DNA of 64,000 bases. It comes from Strongylocentrotus droebachiensis. Its lineage: Eukaryota; Echinodermata; Echinoidea; Camarodonta; Strongylocentrotidae. This document shows, piece after piece, positions 35,770-48,300 of this stretch (positions within the stretch are counted from its first letter, which is position 1; every line of letters begins with the position of its first letter). Location of the stretch: contig JAVYIG010006601.1 in NCBI GenBank assembly GCA_035222895.1, forward strand, positions 1 to 64,000, in the 5' to 3' direction. The translations under genes were made by a program, and so were the position numbers. The notes beneath the pieces were generated by a model, which was given only the letters and a program-made list of their open reading frames with translations, was not told the DNA's origin and did no database searches.

Positions 35770-36515
35770 CAGGTAATCATGCATATTTGAGTACCGGTAT
35801 GCGTATCCACACTTCTTTTTCTTCTTTCCTGTCAAAAATCAGGATTAAAAAAACTTCAAGCCTGCCAGCATCAAGTTTGGTTGAATCAAATACTGCCTCA
35901 CCAATGCTTATACAGAATGTTGTTTGTGGTGTAAGCCTCAATACATATATCTTTGGCTCAATCACAAAGTTCTATGTTCTTGAACAGTTTATTAAAATTC
36001 TAATAGTAATCGTAATTCATAAATGATAACGTTTCTCCTTCTCTTCCTTCTCGGGTCAAGGATAGCTGACTTCTAATCTTTTGGCATACAGCATATAGGG
36101 TACCCATAATGCATCCCCTGTCTTCATACTTAATATTGCTTGTAAGTTAAAGGGAGTGTAGCATGACGAGACTAAGTGTCTTTCCCGTGGCAACATACGC
36201 GAAACCGAGGCGTGAGGAGAACTTTGGTCTGTTTCGTGAACACTGATCATGTAAAGATTAAATCGCTGACTACCATTAATCAGGTCCATTCGTTTACGTG
36301 CAGTTGTCCAAAGGAAGACGCAGATGGCGTTAACCAATATTTGCCAAGCTAACTTCCCTTTAAGCTGTGTTCTCAGACGTTTGTTCGCACACGAGTTTTG
36401 AACACAATTCTGTGTGCGTTTCAACGCTTCTCCGTCTTCTTGCAACTCCATTCGTGCAGTTGTCCAAAGAAGACGTAGATGGCGTTAACCAGTATTTGCC
36501 ATGCTACACCCCCTT
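35770..36515 (-). repeat. Decayed copies of the last thrombospondin exon with MITE pieces
   Basis: Copies of the terminal exon occur at about 35790-35970 (minus sense GEAVFDST.LDAGRLEV, then a Lys/Glu run in place of the arginines), 36030-36130, and 36363-36460. A TTAAAG-ended MITE sits at 36147-36362. A second copy of that MITE's end (about 36470-36514) directly precedes the real exon, so the duplicated unit seems to include the MITE end plus exon. Confidence 0.68.
36147..36362. mobile_element. MITE family 5 copy
   Basis: TTAAAGGGAGTGTAGCATGA left end; right end GCTAACTTCCCTTTAA. An extra right-end fragment lies at about 36470-36514. Confidence 0.75.
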
Positions 36516-36557
36516 TAAGCTCCATTCTCCAGTCAATTCTTTACACTTGAGTTTTGA

Positions 36558-39500
36558 TCATAACTCTGTATGCGTATCAGCGCTTCTACGTCTCCTTCTC
36601 CGCCTTGAATCTGGGTACGTGACCTCAAACCTGCCTGCGTCCAGCGTACTTGGAACAAACGCTGCCTCTCCTACGATCAAACCATGGTTATCATAGAGGG
36701 AATCGTCAACGAGCATGGTGGAACCTACAAAAATAGAAGAGATAAACAGTCAAAGCTGCAGACTTCCATTGGAATATTTCAGTATTCTAATGGCTGAAAA
36801 TCAGTAAATTTGTTGAGAAATCATAATTTTCCAGATATAACTACACAACAGTTCTCACATGCAGTGCTTTGCCATTTTGTATCAAGAGGAAACTTCACAA
36901 GTCATGAATCTATTTCCAAAAGAAATGCTATTCTTTCACATAAAAGAGATACCCTATTAAATTTTTGAGCAGTTTGATGCCTGCGATACTGGAAGGGTTA
37001 GATATAGTATTCTGCGTGCAACCCTCTGTATTCTATGTAATTTTTGGCTCTTTCACACAATTCCTATAATAGCAGAGGAGTACGCATAAGAATATTTGTC
37101 TTCTCAAGGCACTACACAAACCCGGTCCAGTGGAGGACGCAGGATCTGGCCTTGCATGCACAACAAAAAGTTCCTGGAGCTGTTAAGCAACGTGATCTAA
37201 ACTTCATGACAAGGAATCTTGAGTAGGTCCTAGGTTCAAGCCTCATGCTACTCACCATCACTCTCGCTATCCATGGTATAATGCCCATCAAGCAGTTTCT
37301 TGTGTTTCTGCCAGTCCAGTCCAGCAAGCTGCATGTGCTCCTCGATTTCAGAGTCCAGAAGAGCTAGGCCCCAGACTCGGACCTGATGCAGAAAGGATTA
37401 AAGAGGCAGAAAGGATTAAAGAGGCAGAAAGGATTACAGAGGCAGAAAGGATTAAAGACACAGAAAGGATTAAAGAGGCAGAAAGGATTAAAGAGGCAGA
37501 AAGGAATAAAGAGGCAGAAAGGATTAAAGACACAGAAAGGATTAAAGAGGCAGAAAGGATTGAAGAGACAGAAAGGATTAAAGAGACAGAAAGGATTAAA
37601 GAGACAGAAAGGATTAAAGATGCAGAAAGGATTAGAGATGCAGAAAGGATTAAAGAGGTAGAAAGGATTAAAGATGCAGAAAGGATTAAAGACGTAGAAA
37701 GGATTAAAGAGGCAGAAAGGATTAAAGAGGCAGAAAGGATTAAAGAGGTAGAAAGGATTAAAGACGTAGAAAGGATTAAAGAGGTAGAAAGGATTAAAGA
37801 TGCAGAAAGGATTAAAGACGTAGAAAGGATTAAAGACGCAGAAAGGATTTAAGAGGCAGAAAGGATTAAAGAGGTAGAAAGGATTAAAGACGTAGAAAGG
37901 ATTAAAGAGGTAGAAAGGATTAAAGATGCAGAAAGGATTAAAGACGTAGAAAGGATTAAAGACGCAGAAAGGATTAAAGAGGCACAAAGGAATAAAGAGG
38001 CACAAAGGTTAAAGACGCAGAAAGGATTAAAGACGTAGAAAGGATTAAAGAGGCAGAAAGGATTAAAGAGACAGAAAGGATTAAAGACGCAGAAAGGATT
38101 AAATATGCAGAAAGGATTAAAGAGGCAGAAAGGATTGAAGAGACAGAAAGGATTAAAGAGACAGAAAGGATTAAAGAGACAGAAAGGATTAAAGATGCAG
38201 AAAGGATTAGAGAGGTAGAAAGGATTAAAGATGCAGAAAGGATTAAAGACGTAGAAAGGATTAAAGACGCAGAAAGGATTAAAGAGGCACAAAGGAATAA
38301 AGAGGCACAAAGGTTAAAGACGCAGAAAGGATTAAAGACGTAGAAAGGATTAAAGACGCAGAAAGGATTAAAGAGGCACAAAGGAATAAAGAGGCACAAA
38401 GGTTAAAGACGCAGAAAGGATTAAAGACGTAGAAAGGATTAAAGAGGCAGAAAGGATTAAAGAGACAGAAAGGATTAAAGACGCAGAAAGGATTAAATAT
38501 GCAGAAAGGATTAAAGAGGCAGAAAGGATTGAAGAGACAGAAAGGATTAAAGAGACAGAAAGGATTAAAGAGACAGAAAGGATTAAAGATGCAGAAAGGA
38601 TTAGAGAGGTAGAAAGGATTAAAGATGCAGAAAGGATTAAAGACGTAGAAAGGATTAAAGACGCAGAAAGGATTAAAGAGGCACAAAGGAATAAAGAGGC
38701 ACAAAGGTTAAAGACGCAGAAAGGATTAAAGACGTAGAAAGGATTAAAGAGGCAGAAAGGATTAAAGAGACAGAAAGGATTAAAGACGCAGAAAGGAATA
38801 AAGAGGCACAAAGGTTAAAGACGCAGAAAGGATTAAAGAGGTAGAAAGGATTAAAGATGCAGAAAGGATTAAAGACGTAGAAAGGATTAAAGACGCAGAA
38901 AGGATTAAAGAGGCACAAAGGAATAAAGAGGCACAAAGGTTAAAGACGCAGAAAGGATTAAAGACGTAGAAAGGATTAAAGAGGCAGAAAGGATTAAAGA
39001 GACAGAAAGGATTAAAGACGCAGAAAGGATTAAATATGCAGAAAGGATTAAAGAGGCAGAAAGGATTGAAGAGACAGAAAGGATTAAAGAGACAGAAAGG
39101 ATTAAAGAGACAGAAAGGATTAAAGATGCAGAAAGGATTAGAGATGCAGAAAGGATTAAAGAGACAGAAAGGATTAAAGACACAGAAAGGATTAAAGATG
39201 CAGAAAGGATTAAAGAGGCAGAAAGGATTGAAGAGACAGAAAGGATTAAAGACGCAGAAAGGATTAAAGACGCAGAAAGGATTAAAGAGGCAGAAAGGAT
39301 TAAAGATGCATAGAGGTGGGCTCTCGTAGGGAATTAGGCATTTGGATGTTTACCCAATAACGGGTGCTATCCATCACCAGGCCTAATTGTGTAATGCTTT
39401 GCATTTTCCACCCATTCCCCCATTTATGGTAAAGTCATGTAGCCAAATTTAATGCACACATCTTAGTGAAGATAAAGATTATTTTATTCACCCGTTATAA

Positions 39501-42500
39501 GACTAATTGTATTTCAATAGTCAAAATACAAACTCCATAGTGTTGTTAGGTAGGGCAAGCCATAATGTTTGACCTACCTGGCAAAAAAAATTGTATGCAA
39601 TTCGGATTCTGAGTATTGAGATAAAACTATTTGTAACAGATGAATGAAATAGTTTGTATAGAGGCACTTCACAAAGATGCATGCATTAAATTTGGTTGCA
39701 TTACGAAAAGGGCCTATTGTATTGCCTCTTTGGAACTGTGACCCTTACTTGCATACATTACATGATGGTGTAAACATTTTAGGGAATTCTTTTTTAGGGG
39801 AAATAAATACATACATGCCAACCTTTCCCAGGAAGAGTTAGGAATCTCCGAAGGCAAAATTAGGAATACAGTCTATTTTGTATACTTTTCACACAGAATA
39901 TCTCAGTAAAAGAGAGGTTGAAAACAATTAAAAGCTTGAAGACCAAAAAATAGGAATCAATGAATTCAAAATAGAAATGGTTGACAGCTATGTACAAACA
40001 ATATTCTTCTTAGATGCTGCTTATATTATTCTTACATACCTCATCCATTGTTCCTTCAAATAGGTTACTGCTGTTATCAGCTCCAACATATAAATCAACA
40101 TCAGAGTCCTGTAAGATAACATACATCGATTCAATTCAATTCAATTTATTTCGTCCAATAATGACATGTAAATTCATTGTGGGATTTTACATATTGGCCC
40201 GAATTCACAAAGGAGGTTTGAGCTCAAACCTTGGTTTTCGTACGTCATATGACGCGTTTTACGCGTTTTTTTACAAACCTGGTTTGTAAAGAACAAAAGG
40301 AGGTTTGGCGAAACAAAAGGAGGTTTGAGCTCAAACCTTGGTCTGAGCTCAAACCTTGCTTTGTGAATTCGGGCCATTGTGTTTAACATTAAAATCATGT
40401 ATAAAAAGATATACAATGCATGACATTGAAATATGAAATAATTACATTAAAAAACGGTGAAAATTTGAAAAACATAACATGACAAATATGCATTGTAAAA
40501 AAGGCCTCAAGATTTTCAACATCGGGCTAGTTTTTGAGAAAAAGGAGTGAGAATAAGAAAACTAGGAAAGAGTCAGATAAAGACAGAGAGAATGAAGGGG
40601 AAAAGAGGGAGAGATACAATGAAATGGCGACAGAAAGAGGTGACAGAAAGAAAGGAATAGAGAGAGAGAGAGAGAGGGGTGGAAAAGTAGAAATTGCAAA
40701 AAACGAAAAAACATACAGAGATACAAAATTGTATATAAAAGGCCTGTTTTCATCAGCTCGAGTTTGCCAAATAACCTACTATTTTAACTACACTAATTTG
40801 CACCCATCAGAGCTAGTTTGTGATGAGCATATCGGTCTGGTGAAGATGCAATTTCTAGCTTCGGGATAATATCCCGAGTCTGAAAGAAGCGGGTTGGTTG
40901 GCAAACTCCAGCAGATGAAGACAGGCCTACTGATATAAATTGAAAAGTGATAGATAAGGAAAGAGAAAGGTAGACTTTCAGAGAATCAAACAAAGAATTC
41001 AATGTACATACCCATGTGAGAGCTGGTACATTGGTGGTTTCACCTTCTAACGTTCCATTCACGAACACAGATAAGAGGCAGTCTGGAGATTAAAAGAAAT
41101 GAAATAGCATCACTATTCTGAAACATAAATTCATCCCCTGCTTTTAAATCCTAAAGTAGGCTTACTATTCACTTCATTTGTGGCTCAGTGATTAGAGCGC
41201 CCGCCTTATGAACGGGAGGTCGTGGGTTCGATCCTCGGCCGAATCATACCAAAGACTTATAACAATGGGACCTTCTGCCTTCTAGCTAGGCACTCAGCAT
41301 ATTAGATTGGAGAAGGGTATAGTAATAACATATTATGTTATGCAGGGCCCGCTGGAAGAGCAGTTTCATAACTGAAGTGGCTACCCTGGGTAAATAAAAC
41401 ATTATTATTATTATTATACAATGATCTAGATATAATAAACCATCGTCATCACCATTTATTGAAGTCAGCGTTTTATCTCTTACAATATCGACTTTCACCC
41501 CATGATGACACACCCTCCCTCCACTTCTTCTTGTTTCAAGCATCCTCCTCATATAGACCAACCTCAATGTATTTGGAGGCGTCATGGTGTAGTGGTTCTG
41601 ACTCTGTCTTTCAATCATAAGGTCATGAGTTCAAATCCCACTCCAGGACGTTAATTTCCTTCAGCAAGAAATTCATCCACATTGTGCTGCACTCCACCCA
41701 GGTGAAATAAATGGGGACCTGGTAGGAATTTATTCCTTGAAACGCAGAGCGCCTAACAGCTGCACTGCTAAAGCTAGGGTAATTATGCCGCATTATTGTA
41801 GAGTGCTTAGAGACTTCTGATAAAGTAAGTGTTAGGAGCTATATACCAGTAAGAACATATAATTTCTTTCTTCATATCTTTCCATGAAATTGATGTTCTT
41901 CCTTTCCCTCTTATGCCATCCACTTCCAGGGAATTTTGAATGCAGCATATAACAATAAATCTGATATGTAAATGTAAATCACATATATTCTCAATAATAT
42001 AAGGAAAATCCAAAAATAGGTGGGAAATGTGTTTGAACGGTTCCTCCAGTATTAATCTGGCAAATAACAAATTACGATCAGGCACAATTTTAGAAGAAGA
42101 ATTGTAGAGAGGGGGGGGGGGGGGGTGGGTCGTTTGTTGGTTCTTGCCTTCTTTTTAAAGTGCCTCACATAAATTATCTAATAATCATTTCTTTCTTTTT
42201 TTGTGGGGGGGGGGGGGGGAGGAAAGGTGTAGGGGGCTTAGTGGCTCTTGCATTGATGTGCCTTGCTTACATTAATTCATGATTAAGACAATTTGTGGAA
42301 AAGGGGGGCTTGAGCCCGGGCCCCCCTCTAGAACAGCTACTGGTTAAGATCAACATACCCTGTGCATCTAGTCTGAGAGCTACATGGTTCCAGGCATCTT
42401 CCACCAGTGGACTGCTTGTAGCATTCACATAGAAGCTTCCATACTTCCCATAGACATAGCTGAAAGGATATCAAACAATGAGATAAGATATTTATTTGTC

Positions 42501-43958
42501 TTTCTTTCAAATGTCACACAGAGCATAACATTAGATCATACACATTTACAATGCAAACAAAATAATGCAAAGATAACAAAACAAAAATGAACTAAACGAA
42601 AAACGAGAAGACCCTGGTAAAAGCAGAGCTTGAAGTTTTATGGTCCCCTCTGGACCAAATAATTGGTTGATACATAAATAAGCAACAAGATAAACATGAT
42701 GGGAGTATATATTGTGACTACCATAGCATACATTAAAGGTAAAGACCAGTAATGGTCATGCGATTGCATTGTGAAAGAAACGTTGTGGAATCGATCAGAA
42801 AAGGTCGATCATCTAGCATCTAGCATCTGCAAGGTTCTGGAATCATCAAAATAATAGGAAATTTGACCCATTCTTCGTAAAGTTACAAGCACTATACACA
42901 GAAAGATGTATATGGGACTACCCTATCTCTCTCACCAGACCATGAGAGAAATAAATTTACCAAATATATGAATTAGTAGGCGGTTTCCCGGCAAATTTTT
43001 TATCATCATGTATTAGTCAAAACATATTCTTTCACATGATTGGTAATGAGAGCTTCCATTTCATTTTTTGAAATTGGGGCGTTGCCAATACTGGTCTTTA
43101 CCTTTAAGAAAAGATGGTATATATGAGAAACAAGAAGTGTACCCCCAAAAAAGGGAGGCTAGACTGGGCAAGACGGGAGAAAAGAGAGAAAATATGAGAA
43201 ATAATAAAAGACTACAGAACATCGACAATAGGCACAGCACACAACGGGCACAAGACAACAGGGGGAGGGAATAAAAGGCTGAAAATCTGAAAATATTCAG
43301 TTAGACACATAATTTCAGGAAGTGAAAGAGGAAGTTTTTACATCTATAGTAATATATAATAGATCTATAGGCACCAAAATAAATACAAAAATGAGTCACA
43401 GTATTAATTGAGAAGATAAACCTTCAGTGTACACTTAAATGCAGAGAGACTATCAAAGAAAAACGATGATTTATCAAGCTAAGAGCAATATCATATCAAG
43501 TTTCTTTGATATCAGTACAATGCTTATGGTATTGACATAAAAGCTTCCATACTACCCACAGACATAGCTGAAATAAAATGAAATATATATTCAAACAATC
43601 GCACATATTTTTCAAAATCAAATAGATGTGTAGTCCATGAGCAAATGGGTGAAAAATTGACATTACAAAAAAGCCGGCCCCTAAAGAGCTTCTTTAATAT
43701 ACACGCACACCATTAAAAACACCTAAACTAAACTATGAGTTCATTCACTAGACCAGCAATGTAGTAACCTACCCATCTTCAATGATAAGATACACACTGT
43801 TATCTGCTGCACCAAACACCGGTAGCTTTGTGCTGGGGTAGCCAGCCTCCAGGTAGCACCAGGCTTCCAATGTAAAACTCTCATCGATGTCTAGGGTTTG
43901 TATACCAGGCAGTATGACGTAATCATCGGAGCCATCAAACTGAAGAGCTTGATTTAAC
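36558..43958 (-). CDS. LamG/pentraxin-like domain and polybasic C-terminus
   Basis: Exons 43773-43958, 42359-42459, 41012-41082, 40040-40108, 37256-37382 and 36558-36724. Marker text: [65 protein letters not shown] and [15 protein letters not shown], the LamG-like jelly-roll order. After it, [11 protein letters not shown]...[15 protein letters not shown] looks like the first part of a second LamG-like domain that stops early. The protein then ends [19 protein letters not shown]. The truncation and the arginine run look odd. The terminal exon has several decayed copies downstream. Confidence 0.83.
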
Positions 43959-46900
43959 CTGATAAAGAAAAAATAAGATTTGTAGTACATTATATTTGAT
44001 GCAGAAAAAAGGCAATCAAATCTAATAACCACATAACAATTCAGATATGCAGAGTATCAAGCGCTATAAAAATGTAAACAATTATTATCTAGATACACAA
44101 TACACATTTAACTTAAAGACCGTCAATACTACTGATCCAGAAGGGATTAGACTACACAGCAAGGTCACTGACAGGTGGCTATCTCATTAACTCAGCTCTC
44201 AACTAACATAAGAAAAAGAGGATCATGGGGGACCCACAGGTACCGATTGGGGAAGTTTTCTAGGGAACAAGTAGCTACAAGTAGGACAGTGGGGCTTTAA
44301 TGCTTTGTATATGTCTTCCTCTTGTGCAAACATAAAGTAGTAATACCTACCTGTCTGCACAATCATATTTCATATGAGAGAAGATGACATCGGGCTGATC
44401 GTACACAAAGACTCCAAGACGACCTCCTAGGAAGGTCGTGTCATAGAGGTCACCAGTATCTGTCAAGGTCACGTCGCCAGACTTGATGGTAACCCTGAAA
44501 CACAAACAGTAAAAGGAAATATGATGATGCCTGTAACCACATTTCAAAGCATGTGGGACGCTCTTTTGTGGAATCGATCAGAAAAGGTTGATCATCTAGC
44601 AAATAAGTATTGGTGTGTACTGCAAGGTTCTGGAATCATCAAAATGATAAGAAATTTGGCCCAGTCTCCGTAAAGTTACAAGCACTGTACACAGAAAGAT
44701 GTATATGGAACTACGCACACGTGCGTTTATCTCTCACACACCAATAGATAAAGTAATTTACCAAATATATCAATTAGTAGGCGGTTTCCCAAGAACATTT
44801 TGAATCATCATGTATTAGTCAAAACATACTCTTTCACATGATTGGTAATAAGAGCTTCCATTTCATTTTTTTGAAATTGGGGCGTTTCCAATACTGGTCT
44901 TTACCTTTAAGATTTCGGATTTGAAATTATGAGTGTTATTTTTTTACTCATCAAACTATCGTACTTTTCTAGTTATGAATCATTAATATAATGTTGACAA
45001 CAAAATAATATAATATATTGCTTTAATAAATGAATAAGCTTGAGATCTCCTCATAAAAAATCACAGGGATCTTGTCATACAAACTCATCCGCAAAGTCAC
45101 TATCATATCCATCGTAAACATCATCATCATCATCATAATCATCATCATCCGAATCAAATCAACATCATCATCAACAGCAGTAGCAAAAACATGGTCATTA
45201 TCACCATCATCATCTGCATCCACATCATCAACATTTCCCTTACCATCATCTTCATCATCATCATCTACATCATCATCATCATCATCATCTACATCATCTT
45301 CATCATCATCATCTACATCATTATCACCATCATCATCATCATCTTCCTTATCTTCTTCTTCTTCATCATCATCATCATCATCATTTCCCTTACCATCATG
45401 TTTATCATCATCACCATCACCATCATCATCCTCATCATCTCATCATTTCCCTTACCATCATGTTCATCATCATCATCATCATCATCATTATCATCTTCAT
45501 CACCATCATCATTTTCATCACCATCCTCATCATCTTACCTAATAATGCCAATAGATGGTCTATAAGTAAGTCTCCATAGGTAAGCCGTCCTATGTTGCCA
45601 TCCCTGCATTAAAGGGTCGTGCCACATCAATTCCACTTCATTGCTCGTTGTATAGGAATGCCACAAAGCATTTGCTAAAGTCGTACCAGGTCCCGTCGTT
45701 GAATGTACCTTCTGTGCTTCAAAGAAAAGAAAATCAAATCAAAATTTAATCAACTGAAATTCATTATTTACTCTGTCTATGGAACAAATTGATGTGGCAT
45801 GTACATGTATACACAATCATTATTATTATTATTAAGTATTTAGCGTCACCTGTGTCTGAGAGACAATTAAGCAAACTAAATCAATGTGACCCTTGGGTCT
45901 CTCCTCCTTGTATAGCTGATTGGGGGTGTGCAGGTGGACCACTACATGGGGTTCCCCCTACTCTTATACAAATAGTGCAGAGGGTTCTTAACGTGCAAAG
46001 GTAGTGACTCTCCTCTTCATGGGCCTCCATTTAATATCCTAGGGACAGAGTGTTTGCCACTTAACAAAGCCTGTGTCTATGAAACAGGGGAGGGGCACGT
46101 TAACAGGCAACACAGGCTTCATATTTAAATTAACACAGTACAAAGAGCAAATGTAACATCTTTGCTTGTCTAATACAATAATAAGAATCATGAAAGGTTG
46201 TACATGTAATTGCTTTATCAGAAAAAACCTATTTTCAATACTGATTGCTTTGATTATGATTTAAACATGTCACATACTTTCTTTGATTAAGAGAAAGTGT
46301 GAACAGAGCTTGCTTTGATCTTCAATCCTCTCATACTAAGGTATTGAATATCCTTCTTGAAGTTGGTGTGTTTCCACTTTGCAACATCACATACTACTTC
46401 AAGTTGCTCTGATCTCTTTTTATCAATATATACTAGACCTGCTAATGTCAACTACATATATAATAATAATAATAATAATAGTGGGTTCTTGTATAGCGCT
46501 CATGTCTGTCAGAATTGACACTCATGGCGCTATATGATAATAATAATATAATGATAACATGGTGAGTATAAAGTGCTTTCCACCAAAGTCTCTAAGCACC
46601 TTTTCATTAAAAACTTCACAATTGATGCATATATAACAACACATACAATTTCCATTAGGTTCCTGGTATAAACTCCTTCCACTGGTGTAAATATAAAATC
46701 ATGAAGAGCGCAAAAAGACACTTAAATTAACAGAAAACGAGAGAGCACATAAGAGTGGTCGTTTGTAAGGCGCACCTCCTACTCTAAGATATAGTCTTGG
46801 TTAATTGTATACGGTAGTATTGATACTGGCTCTGTAGCCAACTTTATCGCATAATTAATTAATCATCAGATTAAATGAAAGTGTGAACATGACTTGCCTT

Positions 46901-48258
46901 GATCTGCAATCCCTTGATACCGGCATACTGCGTTTCCTTGTTGAGGTTGATGTGTTTCCACATCGCTACGTAGAACTTCCTATTGCTCTGGTAGCCAAAG
47001 ACGAAGCCCATGTAGTTCCCGCTCTCATCTCCGTTCACGTACGTGGTGACCCGGAAGTCGACCGGTCCGAGGGTGTCAGAGCCAATCAGCATCACGGGGG
47101 AGGAGATGGAGGAGGAGTTGAAGAGATGTACCTCCTTGCCCTGTGTGAGGGAGAGAGACGAACAGAAAATTGATATGAATCACCAGAATGAAATATATAT
47201 ATAGAGAGAGAGAGAAAGAGAGAGATAGAGAGAGCGAGAGAGAGAGAGAAGGAGAAAGAGACAGAGGAAGAAGGAGAGAGAGAGAGAAGAGAAAGAGACA
47301 GAGGGATGAGGAGGAGTAAGAAAGATAGAGAGAGAGAGTGATAAGGAGAAGGTGAGAGAAAGAGAGAGAGAAGGAGCAAGAGAAAAATTAAATTACAATA
47401 ACTTACCGAATCTGTTAAATACCAAGACGGCGGATCATCAACTGTCTCTAGGTTGACCGAGATGTAAGGGTCAAAGTTCGTTGTGTGGTAGCGATTACTC
47501 TTGGGACAGTTGTCATTGTCATCTATTACACCATCACCATCATAGTCCGTCTCACATACATCTCCAATGAGGTTGCCTAAAATATGTCATAGAAATAAAC
47601 ACATGGGACTGAGATATAGGGGTCAAAGGTCAAAGTTTATTGTGTGGTATCAATTACTTTATGGACAGTTACCATAGTCATCTATTACACTATCTCCTTT
47701 ATAATCGGTCTCGCTTCTTCTTTGAGATTAGAACATGACACAGACACAAATGGATGGGACTTTGAAATATATTCACTTTACCAAAATGATCTCCAGGCAG
47801 CAGACAGCTGAAATAATTTGGCTGTCATATATTGATATCTTAGTAGTAAGATGGAAGAAAGAAAAAAAAGGTGAAAGACAAGAGAGGATAAAAGAGGTGG
47901 GAGTGGAAGGGAGAGAGAATTAGGTACAGGTATATGTATGTGCATAAATGTATAGACTGAAAGAGAGAAGGAGAGAGCAATATGTACATACCATCATCAT
48001 CAGCCTGGCCAGCATTGGAATACAGAGGGCAGTTGTCAGAGCCGTTTGGAACTCCGTCACCATCTTTATCGTCATCACATTCATCACCTTCAATTCATCA
48101 TAGAAAGAAAAAAGTTAAGATGGAAGATCATTTCATTATAGATTATCATAAACCTTTGCCGCGAATGTAAATACAAATGAACTTCATAAATGATAACTCT
48201 CTATATCTCTACCACTCACTCAATTAGTCTCTCACTCTCTCTCTCTCTCACACACTAA

Positions 48259-48300
<42 letters not shown>

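Larger units (their letters stand above)
30943..35770. other. Intergenic stretch between TMEM101 and the thrombospondin gene
   Basis: No gene seen beyond possible TMEM101 3'UTR (AATAAA-type signals near 31396). A TGTATAAGGCGCACCCC-ended element lies around 33955-34565, with a hairpin (GAACATCTGCTATCATGGC inverted) near 34425-34475. Confidence 0.5.

Noticed and set aside
37364..39329. Many long ORFs on both strands (FNPFCL and KGLKRQ repeats)
   Set aside because: The 18-nt period keeps frames open on both strands; there is no start context or family, and the array lies in an intron.
41172..41260. Functional tRNA gene
   Set aside because: The tRNA-like head is followed by a SINE body and ATT tail, and acceptor-stem pairing is poor.
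45072..45565. Ser/His-rich and Ile-rich ORFs
   Set aside because: Translations of the CAT trinucleotide array.
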